Shown piece by piece: positions 34,308-43,394 of a DNA stretch of 50,761 nt. Under the pieces are notes generated by a model. It saw nothing but the letters and a program-made list of their open reading frames with translations. It searched no databases and was not told the origin of the DNA. The translations under genes and the position numbers were made by a program. The stretch comes from an uncultured bacterium (GTDB lineage: Bacteria; Cloacimonadota; Cloacimonadia; Cloacimonadales; Cloacimonadaceae): positions 1 to 50,761 of the forward strand of contig CALLHY010000054.1 of NCBI GenBank assembly GCA_938009275.1, in the 5' to 3' direction. Position 1 is the stretch's first letter; each line of letters opens with the position of its first letter.

Positions 34308-34494
34308 ATGATGTTTAATTTCTTGCAATGAGATTGCTTAGGCAGTGGTGCCGCAAGTCCCGTGTAAAGCTAATATGGGCATTTTAGCTGCTTCTTTTGG
34401 GTGCTAATAGCTTTGCTCACATATTGTATTATGGAATAACATTTGCTTGATACATAGATAACGTAAAAAACATGGCACAAATAGGGAGAAGGTT

Positions 34495-37443
34495 ATGAGA
34501 AGATTTTGTTTACTTGTGGTGGCTTTGCTGGCAGCTTTGTACTGCTGGGCACAGGAATCACCGATACGTCAGGCCTGGGCGCTTGGCTGGAAAGGCACCA
34601 ATGTCCGCACAACGGATAATTGCGTTATCAGCCTGTGGGAAGATACTAATGCCGGAGAAACGGACATCTATGCGCAAAAGACTAATTCTAATGGCGTAAC
34701 CCAATGGGCTGCTCCGGCAATGGTGGCAGGTGGGGCAGGGGTTCAGGAGATTGTGGCCTGCGAGAAAACATCAGACAACAACTTTGTGCTAATGTATTCT
34801 CAATCGGGTTACGGCTATCAATCAGGGCTCTGGGTGCAGAAATTCAGCTCTAATGGTCAGCGATTGTGGGGAGATAACGGTGTGCAGATTTTCGGTGGCT
34901 ATTTATACGTGTATAATGCATTAATAGTCCCCAATGCTACAGGGGGCGCATACATTGTGTATAATGATCTCTATGAAGAGAACGTTGTTACAGGTCAGCT
35001 CCTGGATAGCTATGGCAACCAGCTATGGGCAGCGGGGGGAATTACGCTGGCTTCTCATAGTAGTACCATTAAACTTGATAGCGCGGTTAGTGATGGTGCA
35101 GGAGGCATAATTATTGATGTCCATAAGAGTGTAAACAATTCATACATAGCCGAGTTAACCCGCTATTCGAGTAGCGGTACCATAGTGGGATTACATCCTC
35201 TAATAAATCCATCAGCTTTCCCAGGTGGACGCTATTCTATTCTGGTGGACGCACTACGTAATTATGTTCTGTGGAACGTGAAATCATCTCCCAATACGGG
35301 TATAACCATGCTAAAAATAGACAACCAGGGTAACTTGCTTCAAACTTATCCAATTGTTTTCAGCCTCAGTTTTAGCACTGGCTACGCCAATAAGCCAATG
35401 TTGCAAGCTCTTGCCGATGGTGGCCTGATGTTAAGCTATGAAACCCATAACCTGGATGGAAGCAGATTAATGCTGTTTCGGTTCGGCAGCAATTATGAGA
35501 TTGTGTGGGATACCCCGGGTATTCAGATTGCCACTCAGTATAATACGGAGCTATATGGCCTAACAGCCTCGGTTACTCCCGATGGGGGAGCTTGGCTCAC
35601 TTGGCTGGAAACCCTGAATAACGAAGGTTCCAGACTGATGAAAGCACAATATGTGTCCCCAACAGGCGATTTGCTTTGGGGTGCCAATGGTTTTACTTTG
35701 GGTGTCCCTGTCCGATATGCTAATAAGCCATATCCGATAGCCTTCGGTGACAGATGCCTATTCATATTCGACGAAGAAAGGGATATGCACAATACAATTA
35801 GCCGAATAGTTTATAACACTTCCGGTACTGCCCTTACTGCTCCGGAAGGAGTGCCATTGGTTAGAAGGTTGGCAGGTATTGCTTCGATAGTTGAAACCAT
35901 TGCCATTCAGGATAGGTATCTGGTGTTTTGGTCAGACTCGCGCAATGGATGGAACAATCTGTATTATCAGCTTTGTGACAGCAACATGAACCCCTTGCTG
36001 GAGCCACAAGGTAGATGCTTAGGACTGCCTTCCGAAAGCCATGCTGATCAAGTGAAACTACTGAAGATGGCGGATAACAGTGTGGCAGTGTTTAGCCGCA
36101 TGTATCCAGATCAAGGTAATGCGTATAATACCTTGCAGAGAATAGACGCCAATGGTAATTTGATGTACCCAGGAGAGGGCATTCAGGTAACAACTAACCC
36201 CAATGTATATGGTTTAACGATGAGTGTAAGCGGAAACGATTTGTATCTTGCCTGGACTGAAACAAGCGCTGGGAACTACCGTCTGATGGGGCAAAGAATA
36301 TCAAACTGCCAAGCTATGTGGGGTAGCACAGGTAAGGATCTGCTGGGCGGCTATGTGGCAGAGGGGATAAGTCTGGAAAGTATGGTAGGTAGATATTTAT
36401 GTTATCAAAAAAACACAGAGAACCCCGAAATGGTATCCAATTACGTGCTTAAGATTGATGAGAATGGCGATCCCGAAGCTGCATGGCCTTCATCCGGTAT
36501 TGTGTTGAATAGCGGGAGTATATATGATGTATTAACTCCTATCCACAGCTTGTTACTTGGCGATGATTTAATAATTTTTAGTCGCAGTGTATCAGGTGGC
36601 ATGTCGGCTGTACAAAGAATCAATGCTCAAGGCGTTATCATGTGGCCAGGGCAAGGTGTTGTGTTGCCTATCTACATAAATATCTGGGATTATGTTGTTT
36701 CCGATGATGCCGTGCATTATGTTTATAGCAGTTCCATGGAGCAACATTCGCTTCATCTGCAAAAGCTTGATATGGATGGGAACCTGCTGTACGGTGATAA
36801 CGGGAATCTTCTTGCCGATAACATACAGCATTGCTATGATGCACAGTTAGTGAAGTTCAGCAGCGGAGCTATGGCTTGCATCTGGTCTAGCTATGGGCCG
36901 GAGTTGCTTGGCTACAGGGATGTGTATATGCGGCACATCACCCCCATGGGACAGCCAATCGGAGCTGCGCCAACGGTTTTATGCAATGCCTGGCTGGAAC
37001 AGGATTATGTGCGGGCAGCAGTTATCGGCAACACAGCTCTGGTTGCCTGGAATGATGGCCGAGCGGGGATACTGGATTCTGAGAACTTTGTAAATTCCAT
37101 CTATGGAACCATAATCAGTAGCAGTCTGGTTAGCACAGACGATCAGGTCAGCCCTGCGGTAAACAAACCGGAGCTGTATGCCAGCTTCCCCAATCCTTTT
37201 AATCCGGAAACAAGCATCAGCTTCAGCCTGCCCGGCAACCAAACTGCTGCTCTTTGTGTATATAACCTAAAAGGACAAAAAGTTAAGACCCTTGTTCCAA
37301 ACAGCACGATGACTGCTGGTTTACACAGGGTTGTATGGAATGGCTGTGATGAAACCGGTAAGCAGGTTGGAAGCGGAGTATACTTCTACACTCTGGAGAC
37401 TATAAACCACAAAAGCACTAAGAAGATGCTGCTAATGAAGTAA
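34495..37443 (+). CDS. large secreted beta-repeat protein with sorting module
   Basis: A 982-residue protein with a signal peptide (1-20, MRRFCLLVVALLAALYCWAQ). The body has repeated beta-rich units with W, G and N at regular intervals (patterns like GQRLWGDNGVQI, GNQLWAAGGITL, GDLLWGANGFTL, AMWGSTGKDL), suggesting a beta-propeller or repetitive beta-sheet surface protein. I do not recognise a named family. The C-terminus (YASFPNPFNPETSISFSL, YNLKGQKVKTL, GSGVYFYTL, STKKMLLMK) is the type IX-type module. GGGAG precedes the ATG. It follows its own promoter region after a terminator. Role likely adhesion or surface coat, unproven. Confidence 0.8.
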   Translation: MRRFCLLVVALLAALYCWAQESPIRQAWALGWKGTNVRTTDNCVISLWEDTNAGETDIYAQKTNSNGVTQWAAPAMVAGGAGVQEIVACEKTSDNNFVLMYSQSGYGYQSGLWVQKFSSNGQRLWGDNGVQIFGGYLYVYNALIVPNATGGAYIVYNDLYEENVVTGQLLDSYGNQLWAAGGITLASHSSTIKLDSAVSDGAGGIIIDVHKSVNNSYIAELTRYSSSGTIVGLHPLINPSAFPGGRYSILVDALRNYVLWNVKSSPNTGITMLKIDNQGNLLQTYPIVFSLSFSTGYANKPMLQALADGGLMLSYETHNLDGSRLMLFRFGSNYEIVWDTPGIQIATQYNTELYGLTASVTPDGGAWLTWLETLNNEGSRLMKAQYVSPTGDLLWGANGFTLGVPVRYANKPYPIAFGDRCLFIFDEERDMHNTISRIVYNTSGTALTAPEGVPLVRRLAGIASIVETIAIQDRYLVFWSDSRNGWNNLYYQLCDSNMNPLLEPQGRCLGLPSESHADQVKLLKMADNSVAVFSRMYPDQGNAYNTLQRIDANGNLMYPGEGIQVTTNPNVYGLTMSVSGNDLYLAWTETSAGNYRLMGQRISNCQAMWGSTGKDLLGGYVAEGISLESMVGRYLCYQKNTENPEMVSNYVLKIDENGDPEAAWPSSGIVLNSGSIYDVLTPIHSLLLGDDLIIFSRSVSGGMSAVQRINAQGVIMWPGQGVVLPIYINIWDYVVSDDAVHYVYSSSMEQHSLHLQKLDMDGNLLYGDNGNLLADNIQHCYDAQLVKFSSGAMACIWSSYGPELLGYRDVYMRHITPMGQPIGAAPTVLCNAWLEQDYVRAAVIGNTALVAWNDGRAGILDSENFVNSIYGTIISSSLVSTDDQVSPAVNKPELYASFPNPFNPETSISFSLPGNQTAALCVYNLKGQKVKTLVPNSTMTAGLHRVVWNGCDETGKQVGSGVYFYTLETINHKSTKKMLLMK

Positions 37444-37643
37444 GATGATATGAAGCGAGACATCAATTCAATACATCTCATCACAGCAGCGTGATGGTAC
37501 TGAAACATTGACAAATAACCGCATTGTCTTTTACTGATGTTTAGTGATTGGTGGCATCAGCCACTTAGTATAAAGGGTTTATGGAGCCGAAAGATTATCG
37601 ATTCGGCATGTGACAAGAACACAACACTATAAGAGAAACGCGT

Positions 37644-39875
37644 ATGAATACCAAGCTTATACTGGCGATCTTGCTGATTTGTATGGCGGGATTGCTGTTC
37701 GGTAGCGAAAATCCTGCCGATATGGACGAAATGCAGCGCAGAAGCCAGGAGCTAAAGGCACTTTCGGAGAGGTTTAAAGCAGACAAAGGCTTCGAAGGAG
37801 TGATTGAGACAAATACCGAGGTTATGAAGTTGTCACACTTTAGGGGTAACTTTAAAGATATTGATATGACAGGTGTTAGCGATACGCTTGCGTTCAGGCA
37901 GGTATGCAATAAAATTATCAGTAAACTGCTTCCCTATATTGGGGCCAAGGAAAACCAGCTTGATGCAGGGAAGATATCAATTAGCTCCACTAGTACTCGA
38001 ACCAGATATCAGCAAAGAGTTAATGGATATCCAATAGAAGGGAATGGATACTTGAACATATTCTACGACTTTGACCGTAATAGGTTTACTATTCTCAATG
38101 TTACGGTGGATATTGCGAGCATCCCACTATCGAGGACTGTTACTCAAGAGGATGCGTTCAAAATTGCCCGAACAGCTTTTGAGCAAACTGAGTTGTGTAA
38201 CGATTCAACACCACCTTGGAGAAGTAAATCGGTGATATTGTACAAGTCAAGGATAATGAACGGTGAAGAGCAGCCATACAGGTTGTATTGGAGAATAACA
38301 TTTCCTAACGTGAGCTATTACGTAGACGCAGAGACTTCAGAATGGTTCCAGGAAGGCTATGTTGTAAACAATATGTACACATATACCGTACAGGGTAGCA
38401 CATATAGCACAACTTCCGGTTTCCCAAGTTTAAGTTTTCAGCCAATGAAAGGCATCGAAATATCCAACGGCGGCTTAGTTAGTTACACAAACGAGGACGG
38501 TACATCCCTGTTCCCCAATGTGCCAGATGCTTCTTATCAAGTAACTCTTCAGAGCGATAGATATAGCATACGCTCTGTCAATAGCCCTAATATTTTAACC
38601 GTAAGTAATGTAACACCAAACGAACCAAACAACTACCAGACTCCTTTATACGATGTTTTATCCTCTGGTAACTCAGTCTCATTATATGCGCCTAATATCT
38701 ATTACCACATATATGAACAAGATCAAATGTTTCAGAAAAATCATGAAGAATTTAATGAGGCTATCTATCCAATAATTGTTAATGATGATCCAGACATGAG
38801 TTCAATATTAGGATTATTCGACCCTCGTATAAGTGAGATTCATCTATATAACGGAAGAAATTCACATACAATTCGACATGAGGCGTCACATTTCTTCACG
38901 TACCGAGTTATGGGTTATCATCAATTTTACGAATCATTCGAACCTATAAACGCCTCTCATTTTCAAGCTATGGACGAAGCTTTTGCAGAATATTGGCTAA
39001 GTGTTGGAATAAACTCAACTGTACATGATGATGGAGATGAGTTGGATATTCAAGGAGTAGATGTCAATGATGTTTATACAACATACAACTCACAACAATT
39101 GCCTTTTAATGAAGGGTTTTATTCTTACTATTTTAATCGATATCCCATAGCCTCAGCTTGGTGGACACTTAGAAGCAATCCCATCTTTGGCTCACCTGAT
39201 CCCATATCTCAAGTTAAGGCTTTTGATAAAGCACTTGTTGAGGTTCTTGCAACAGATGTGGATGTGAGCTTTTCAGATCGCTACAAGCCAAGATATTTCT
39301 ATAACTTACTGATGGCTAAGTACTCAACAGACAACCAAACTTGGACTCTAAACGACAAACAGATTGCTATAAAGGATGCCTATATCAGCCGTGGCTTGAA
39401 CTTCTACCCCAAGGTGGAAAGCATTAGTGAGTACAGCAAGGATAGGAATGTGTTTGGGCTAAACGAACCAGTGCATGTAAAAATCAGCAATTGCCCACAG
39501 AATACCGCGGCTAATATTTACATAGTTAAGCATAATGAATACACCTACACAGATGGAGCGCTTTTACCTACTCTCAGCTCGCATTTCCCCTCCGGTTTTA
39601 GTCCCTTAACTTCAGTTGTAACAAGTCCACTGGGGGAGTGGGAAGGATTCTTATGGACTACCGCAGAAGAAGGTGAATTCGACATTATTGTAGATTTTGG
39701 CAGCCCAAGCACACCAGATGGCATAATCCGCTTCTCATTCAGCGGGGCAAATGTGATGGATGGCTTTGATGGCAGGACGATGCCGGGATTCAGAGTTACA
39801 GGATTAGCTGGAATAGCTACTAATAGCCTAAATGAACTATATACATCTTCTTTACAGATAGCAATCTCCGATTAA
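37644..39875 (+). CDS. secreted gluzincin metalloprotease
   Basis: A 743-residue exported protein with a signal peptide (1-20). About residues 85-190 look like the propeptide domains of thermolysin/fungalysin-type proteases (FTP/PepSY). A carboxypeptidase-regulatory-like beta domain follows. The catalytic core has HEASH (His412, Glu413, His416) and the third zinc ligand Glu445 in MDEAFAEYW, as in gluzincins (M36/M4). Unlike its neighbours it has no C-terminal sorting module; it ends after a beta domain, and decayed coding-like sequence follows. It may therefore be a truncated gene. Confidence 0.8.
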   Translation: MNTKLILAILLICMAGLLFGSENPADMDEMQRRSQELKALSERFKADKGFEGVIETNTEVMKLSHFRGNFKDIDMTGVSDTLAFRQVCNKIISKLLPYIGAKENQLDAGKISISSTSTRTRYQQRVNGYPIEGNGYLNIFYDFDRNRFTILNVTVDIASIPLSRTVTQEDAFKIARTAFEQTELCNDSTPPWRSKSVILYKSRIMNGEEQPYRLYWRITFPNVSYYVDAETSEWFQEGYVVNNMYTYTVQGSTYSTTSGFPSLSFQPMKGIEISNGGLVSYTNEDGTSLFPNVPDASYQVTLQSDRYSIRSVNSPNILTVSNVTPNEPNNYQTPLYDVLSSGNSVSLYAPNIYYHIYEQDQMFQKNHEEFNEAIYPIIVNDDPDMSSILGLFDPRISEIHLYNGRNSHTIRHEASHFFTYRVMGYHQFYESFEPINASHFQAMDEAFAEYWLSVGINSTVHDDGDELDIQGVDVNDVYTTYNSQQLPFNEGFYSYYFNRYPIASAWWTLRSNPIFGSPDPISQVKAFDKALVEVLATDVDVSFSDRYKPRYFYNLLMAKYSTDNQTWTLNDKQIAIKDAYISRGLNFYPKVESISEYSKDRNVFGLNEPVHVKISNCPQNTAANIYIVKHNEYTYTDGALLPTLSSHFPSGFSPLTSVVTSPLGEWEGFLWTTAEEGEFDIIVDFGSPSTPDGIIRFSFSGANVMDGFDGRTMPGFRVTGLAGIATNSLNELYTSSLQIAISD

Positions 39876-40023
39876 GGTTTCTAACTTTACAGAAGCGAAA
39901 GTATGACAATTTATAATGCTGTTAGCCTGACGCATATCCATCGGTACTGCCATTCATTGGAGGCCAGGAATGCAGACCATGGTTATTGAGTAGCAGTTAG
40001 TGGAATCTATTTTCCCGCACTGA

Positions 40024-40203
40024 ATACAATGGAAAGAGCTAGATACATCCTATGCCATATATTTCAGTAATACATGGGGCAACACCGTAATAAACAAAAG
40101 AATCTGGATCATGCAATATTCCGGTAGATAATCTACCAATCCAGTTAATTCACAATTTAGCGATGGGCAATACTACCGTCTTACCATTCCACCAAGAACT
40201 ACC
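40024..40203 (+). pseudogene. possible remnant of a secreted-protein C-terminal domain
   Basis: One frame reads DTSYAIYFSNTWGNTV, then an in-frame TAA (40129-40131), then QFSDGQYYRLTIPP. The composition resembles beta-sandwich domains of exported proteins in this window. It could be a detached piece of the protease gene upstream. Confidence 0.3.
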
Positions 40204-40204
40204 T

Positions 40205-40275
40205 TCTTGCCTGCTTCTTCCTTGCTGCTATCCTGTATCGGATACAGGATAGCAGCAAGGAAGAAGCAGGCAAGA
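40205..40275. repeat. perfect 71-base palindrome
   Basis: Two 35-base arms (40205-40239 and 40241-40275) are perfect reverse complements around a single central base (40240). Symmetry ends at 40204/40276. The sequence would form a cruciform or a very stable RNA hairpin. It lies in a region without intact genes. Confidence 0.95.
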
Positions 40276-40569
40276 CCTTACAAAGCACTGTGGTTGACGT
40301 TATTTTTGATTGACTTATTATGGCTGGCTAATAAGCGTCACCAATCAGATAATCTATCCATAGGAATGGTGAAATGCCGGATAACAGTTAGAATCAAGCA
40401 ATCTGCACAATAATGCTATTATCAGAAGCTTATGTCAGTTGTTCATGCAACTGATCATAGCTGTTTGTCATCTCAAGATGCCATGCGAGCAACCTGTGCT
40501 TATTACATGTGATTTGGGTTCTTTGCTTGAGCTTAACATTTCTAACACCTAAAAACCTATGGAGAATAA

Positions 40570-40890
40570 ATGCAACAAACCAATATTGCCCCTTGTGGGA
40601 TAAATTGTGCCTTGTGCGACATATACGTGGCAACCAAGGCGGATAGTAACGAGAAACGAGCAGAAGTGGCAGAGAAATGGACAAAGCTGTTTCATCACAA
40701 TTTCCAGATAGATGACATCAATTGCGATGGCTGTTTGGGATATGGGAAGCTTGGTATCTATTGCGGCACGATGTGTGAGGTTAGACCCTGTGCCATAAGT
40801 CGCGCTTTACAAAATTGTGAAGCCTGCCCAGAATACGAGTGTGAGAAGCTTATGCTAAACCGCAAACACTCTGCTCAGTACATTCAGTAA
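40570..40890 (+). CDS. DUF3795 cysteine-rich protein
   Basis: A 106-residue protein matching DUF3795. It opens with IAPCGINCALCDIY and continues with CDGCLG, YCGTMCEVRPCAI and NCEACPEYECEKL. The many Cys pairs suggest a zinc or iron-sulfur site. Function of the family is unknown. GGAG lies before the ATG. Confidence 0.9.
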   Translation: MQQTNIAPCGINCALCDIYVATKADSNEKRAEVAEKWTKLFHHNFQIDDINCDGCLGYGKLGIYCGTMCEVRPCAISRALQNCEACPEYECEKLMLNRKHSAQYIQ

Positions 40891-40943
40891 AATACAGACT
40901 AACTAGTTCGTACAGGGAGGAGCTAATGCTCCTCCTTGAATTT

Positions 40944-41945
40944 TTACGCAAAAAAAGCTTCCACTTCGCGCCGGATATAGCTTTCGCCAGACAACAGCTC
41001 GCCTTTCATTATCTCCAAATACTTAGGTGCATTGTCTTTTATCTGGTTATAAAACACGGCATACATCAGAAAATGGCGATAGTGGATAAAGCTGCCAATG
41101 CTGTGCAGGTCACTATCTGCCAGGCTGTTTTCCTGGGTATAACCTTGCATGAACTTAGCCAGGAATAGCTGCCTAAGGGTATGTTCCTGCCCTTTGTGTT
41201 TGGAGTGATGCACTATTCTGGCATATTCGCTATTGAAGCAAATAGCAAGGTCGAGCGCAAACCACAGGCAATTGGCAACATCGAAATCCAAAAGCACCAG
41301 GCCACTGTCATTTTGCAGCATGTTACCCGGGTGGGCATCGTTGTGCACAAAGCCATAATTAGTGCGGATAACCGGGTAATTGTCCAGCTCTTGCCCCAAA
41401 TGCAGCCATGCTTGCTTCACATCATCTCCCTGCAGCCAGTTGTAAAACACCTTCCATTCAGCCTTGCGGGAGATTATTGCCTCGCCGGAGGCATCAAGGG
41501 CATGGGATTGCAGCCAGGTGGGATAAGCTTGTGCCAAACGGTGCATCTTGCCCATCAGCTTTCCCCAAGTGTGATAAAAGAGTGACAAATCATGTGGCTT
41601 TCTATCGTCCAGGCCTTTGCCGCAAATGTACTTCCAGCAAACTGCGTGATAGCTTTTGTCATCCAGGATAAAGCTTTCCACCAGCCTGGCATTGGCAGAG
41701 TATTCCGGCTTGATGGTGGCTATGCCATGCTCTGCCAGATAGCGGGCAAAACTAATGCGTTCATGGATAGCTTCAAAGCTATGCTCACAGCCAGAAAGCA
41801 CCTTTATTACATACACTTCCCCTTGCTTGTCCATTTGAAATAAGGTGCCATCCGACCATTCATGTCCCCCGGCAAAATAGCTGGGATTAATGCCTTCAAA
41901 TACGTTCGCAAAATGGTCTATTACGACCTGTGGATTGTCTTTCAA
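40944..41945 (-). CDS. aminoglycoside-phosphotransferase-fold kinase
   Basis: A 333-residue APH/choline-kinase-fold protein. I chose the TTG at 41945 because GGAGG precedes it; the open frame runs further upstream but overlaps the FGE-like gene. ATP-binding Lys is in VYVIKVLSG, the catalytic loop is VHNDAHPGN (HxDxxxxN type), and the metal Asp is in LLDFDVAN. The active site is complete, so it should phosphorylate a small molecule or protein, but the substrate is unknown. It starts 28 bases after the FGE-like gene and probably shares its transcript. Confidence 0.82.
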   Translation of the reverse strand: MKDNPQVVIDHFANVFEGINPSYFAGGHEWSDGTLFQMDKQGEVYVIKVLSGCEHSFEAIHERISFARYLAEHGIATIKPEYSANARLVESFILDDKSYHAVCWKYICGKGLDDRKPHDLSLFYHTWGKLMGKMHRLAQAYPTWLQSHALDASGEAIISRKAEWKVFYNWLQGDDVKQAWLHLGQELDNYPVIRTNYGFVHNDAHPGNMLQNDSGLVLLDFDVANCLWFALDLAICFNSEYARIVHHSKHKGQEHTLRQLFLAKFMQGYTQENSLADSDLHSIGSFIHYRHFLMYAVFYNQIKDNAPKYLEIMKGELLSGESYIRREVEAFFA

Positions 41946-41973
41946 GTGTCCTCCAATAAGGGCGTTTACTTTC

Positions 41974-42783
41974 TTATTCAGCGTTCCTGCAGATTCTAAA
42001 ACCGAGGTTGTAAGAGCCTTCCATCGGCTCAAGGGGTTTGCGTATAGTAATAGTGCTATAATCGGGATTGCTGTTAAAGCTTCCACCACGGAAGCATCTG
42101 TCTATGCCTTCGGAAGCTCCACGGGGATTACTGGAAGCTTCTGCAGGCAGACTGCCAAAGCGATCCCAGCACCACTCCGCTACGTTCCCGCTCATATCAT
42201 GCAAGCCAATCTCGTTCGGGGCTTTTGTCCCCACCGGCTGCGTTTCATTCGGATTGGCAGAACCGCTAAACCAGGCTACGGCTGTCCAATCATCACTACC
42301 GCTGTAGCTATAGCCTTTACTTTGCTTGCCTCCCTTGGCAGCGTAGAGCCACTCCATTTCAGTAGGCAGGCGATAGCCATTGGCTGTCCAATCGCAGCTT
42401 ATTATATCTTGATTATCGTTATTCAGATACCAGCTAACTGGCCAATTCTGGGGGTTATTGCCAAGATTGCTATAGGTGTAGCAGGGATTTAGCCCCTCTG
42501 CAAGGCTGCGTAAGTTACAATAGGCTATGGCTTCGAACCAGGATACTCCCTCCACGGGATTATTGGGCTTGCCGGCAAAGAAAGATTTTTTAATCTTGGT
42601 GCTTGCTTGATACTCAGCTTGGGTAACTTCACACTTGCCCATGTAGAAGCTGCTGAGGCAAACTTCAGCCACACCATTATTAAAGGATCCACCCTCTACC
42701 AGAACAAAGCCTGCTGGCACATCCACAGCATAGACCATGATGGCTGCAATGCAAAAAAACACAAATAAGTAAGTTGCTTTCAT
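41974..42783 (-). CDS. exported FGE-sulfatase-fold protein
   Basis: A 269-residue protein with a signal peptide (1-19) and a formylglycine-generating-enzyme fold: VEGGSFNNG, CEVTQAEYQ, NPVEGVSWFEAIAYCN, YRLPTEMEWLYAAKGG, MSGNVAEWCWD, and RGGSF ending in GFRICRN. The pair of catalytic cysteines of true FGE, located between RGGS and GFR, is absent. It is therefore unlikely to make formylglycine and probably is a binding or structural member of the fold. GGGAG precedes the ATG. It lies upstream of the APH-fold kinase on the same strand. Confidence 0.85.
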   Translation of the reverse strand: MKATYLFVFFCIAAIMVYAVDVPAGFVLVEGGSFNNGVAEVCLSSFYMGKCEVTQAEYQASTKIKKSFFAGKPNNPVEGVSWFEAIAYCNLRSLAEGLNPCYTYSNLGNNPQNWPVSWYLNNDNQDIISCDWTANGYRLPTEMEWLYAAKGGKQSKGYSYSGSDDWTAVAWFSGSANPNETQPVGTKAPNEIGLHDMSGNVAEWCWDRFGSLPAEASSNPRGASEGIDRCFRGGSFNSNPDYSTITIRKPLEPMEGSYNLGFRICRNAE

Positions 42784-43166
42784 ATTCGCTCCCTAGTGAT
42801 GATATTTTCTGCCATTAGGCAGTGCAAGCCTGCTATGTCAAGCGAATTCTTGCTCAAATTCCCTGTTAGATGCCTGTTTCATGCGTTCCTTCACTAGGCT
42901 CACCATTCTGTACTTCCACATAGTGGCATTTATTTTTCCTTCGCTTTCATTACGCTGAAACCTAAATACTGTCAGCACCAAACTTAGTCAAGCACAGGAT
43001 AGCAAACATTTCATTTGAAATTTCACAGAAACCCATGAAATCTCGGTTTTGAAATAAACGCTAAAATACGATTTTTTGATTTCTCCGTAACGTATTGCTA
43101 TACAAACTGTAAGGGTGGTTTTTAGCAATCCGGATTATTGGAACTTAGACTGCATACGTACTGGAT
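42784..43166. other. 383-base divergent intergenic region
   Basis: No gene is supported. GAAAT/ATTTC motifs recur at about 43009-43055 (for example a short ATTTCA-TT-TGAAAT palindrome), which could be binding sites for a regulator. Confidence 0.35.
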
Positions 43167-43394
43167 ATGAAAACAAAGAAGGTAGAAACAACAGGTAAAA
43201 CCGTAAGCAAGATCATCCAAACTACCGATAAAGACGGAAAGGATGTTCTCGGGTTTACGGTTTATTACGGTGAACAGGATTTTTTAAACGTTTTGCGTTG
43301 CTTCACTGCTGAAAACTATGACGAAGTTTATCAAGAATTAGCTGAAGAACGCAGACAAATATTAGTAAACCACAAACCAAAGGAGAAAAAATGA
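43167..43394 (+). CDS. small charged protein, translationally coupled
   Basis: A 75-residue, Lys/Glu-rich soluble protein without signal peptide or recognised family. Its stop overlaps the next start (ATGA at 43391), which supports it being a real gene in an operon with the 533-residue secreted protein. No good ribosome-binding site precedes its ATG. Confidence 0.5.
   Translation: MKTKKVETTGKTVSKIIQTTDKDGKDVLGFTVYYGEQDFLNVLRCFTAENYDEVYQELAEERRQILVNHKPKEKK

Larger units (their letters stand above)
39876..40569. other. 694-base region with decayed coding and a palindrome
   Basis: No intact gene is seen. The stretch 40024-40203 looks like decayed coding sequence, and a 71-base perfect palindrome follows. 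A short hairpin TCAGTTG/CAACTGA lies at 40435-40454. The open frame crossing the palindrome is not a credible gene. Confidence 0.5.

Noticed and set aside
40207..40413. 68-residue open frame over the palindrome
   Set aside because: The frame exists because of the palindrome's symmetrical sequence; it has no ribosome-binding site and no family similarity.
41974..42783. True formylglycine-generating enzyme
   Set aside because: The catalytic cysteines between RGGS and GFR are absent and no sulfatase gene is in the window.
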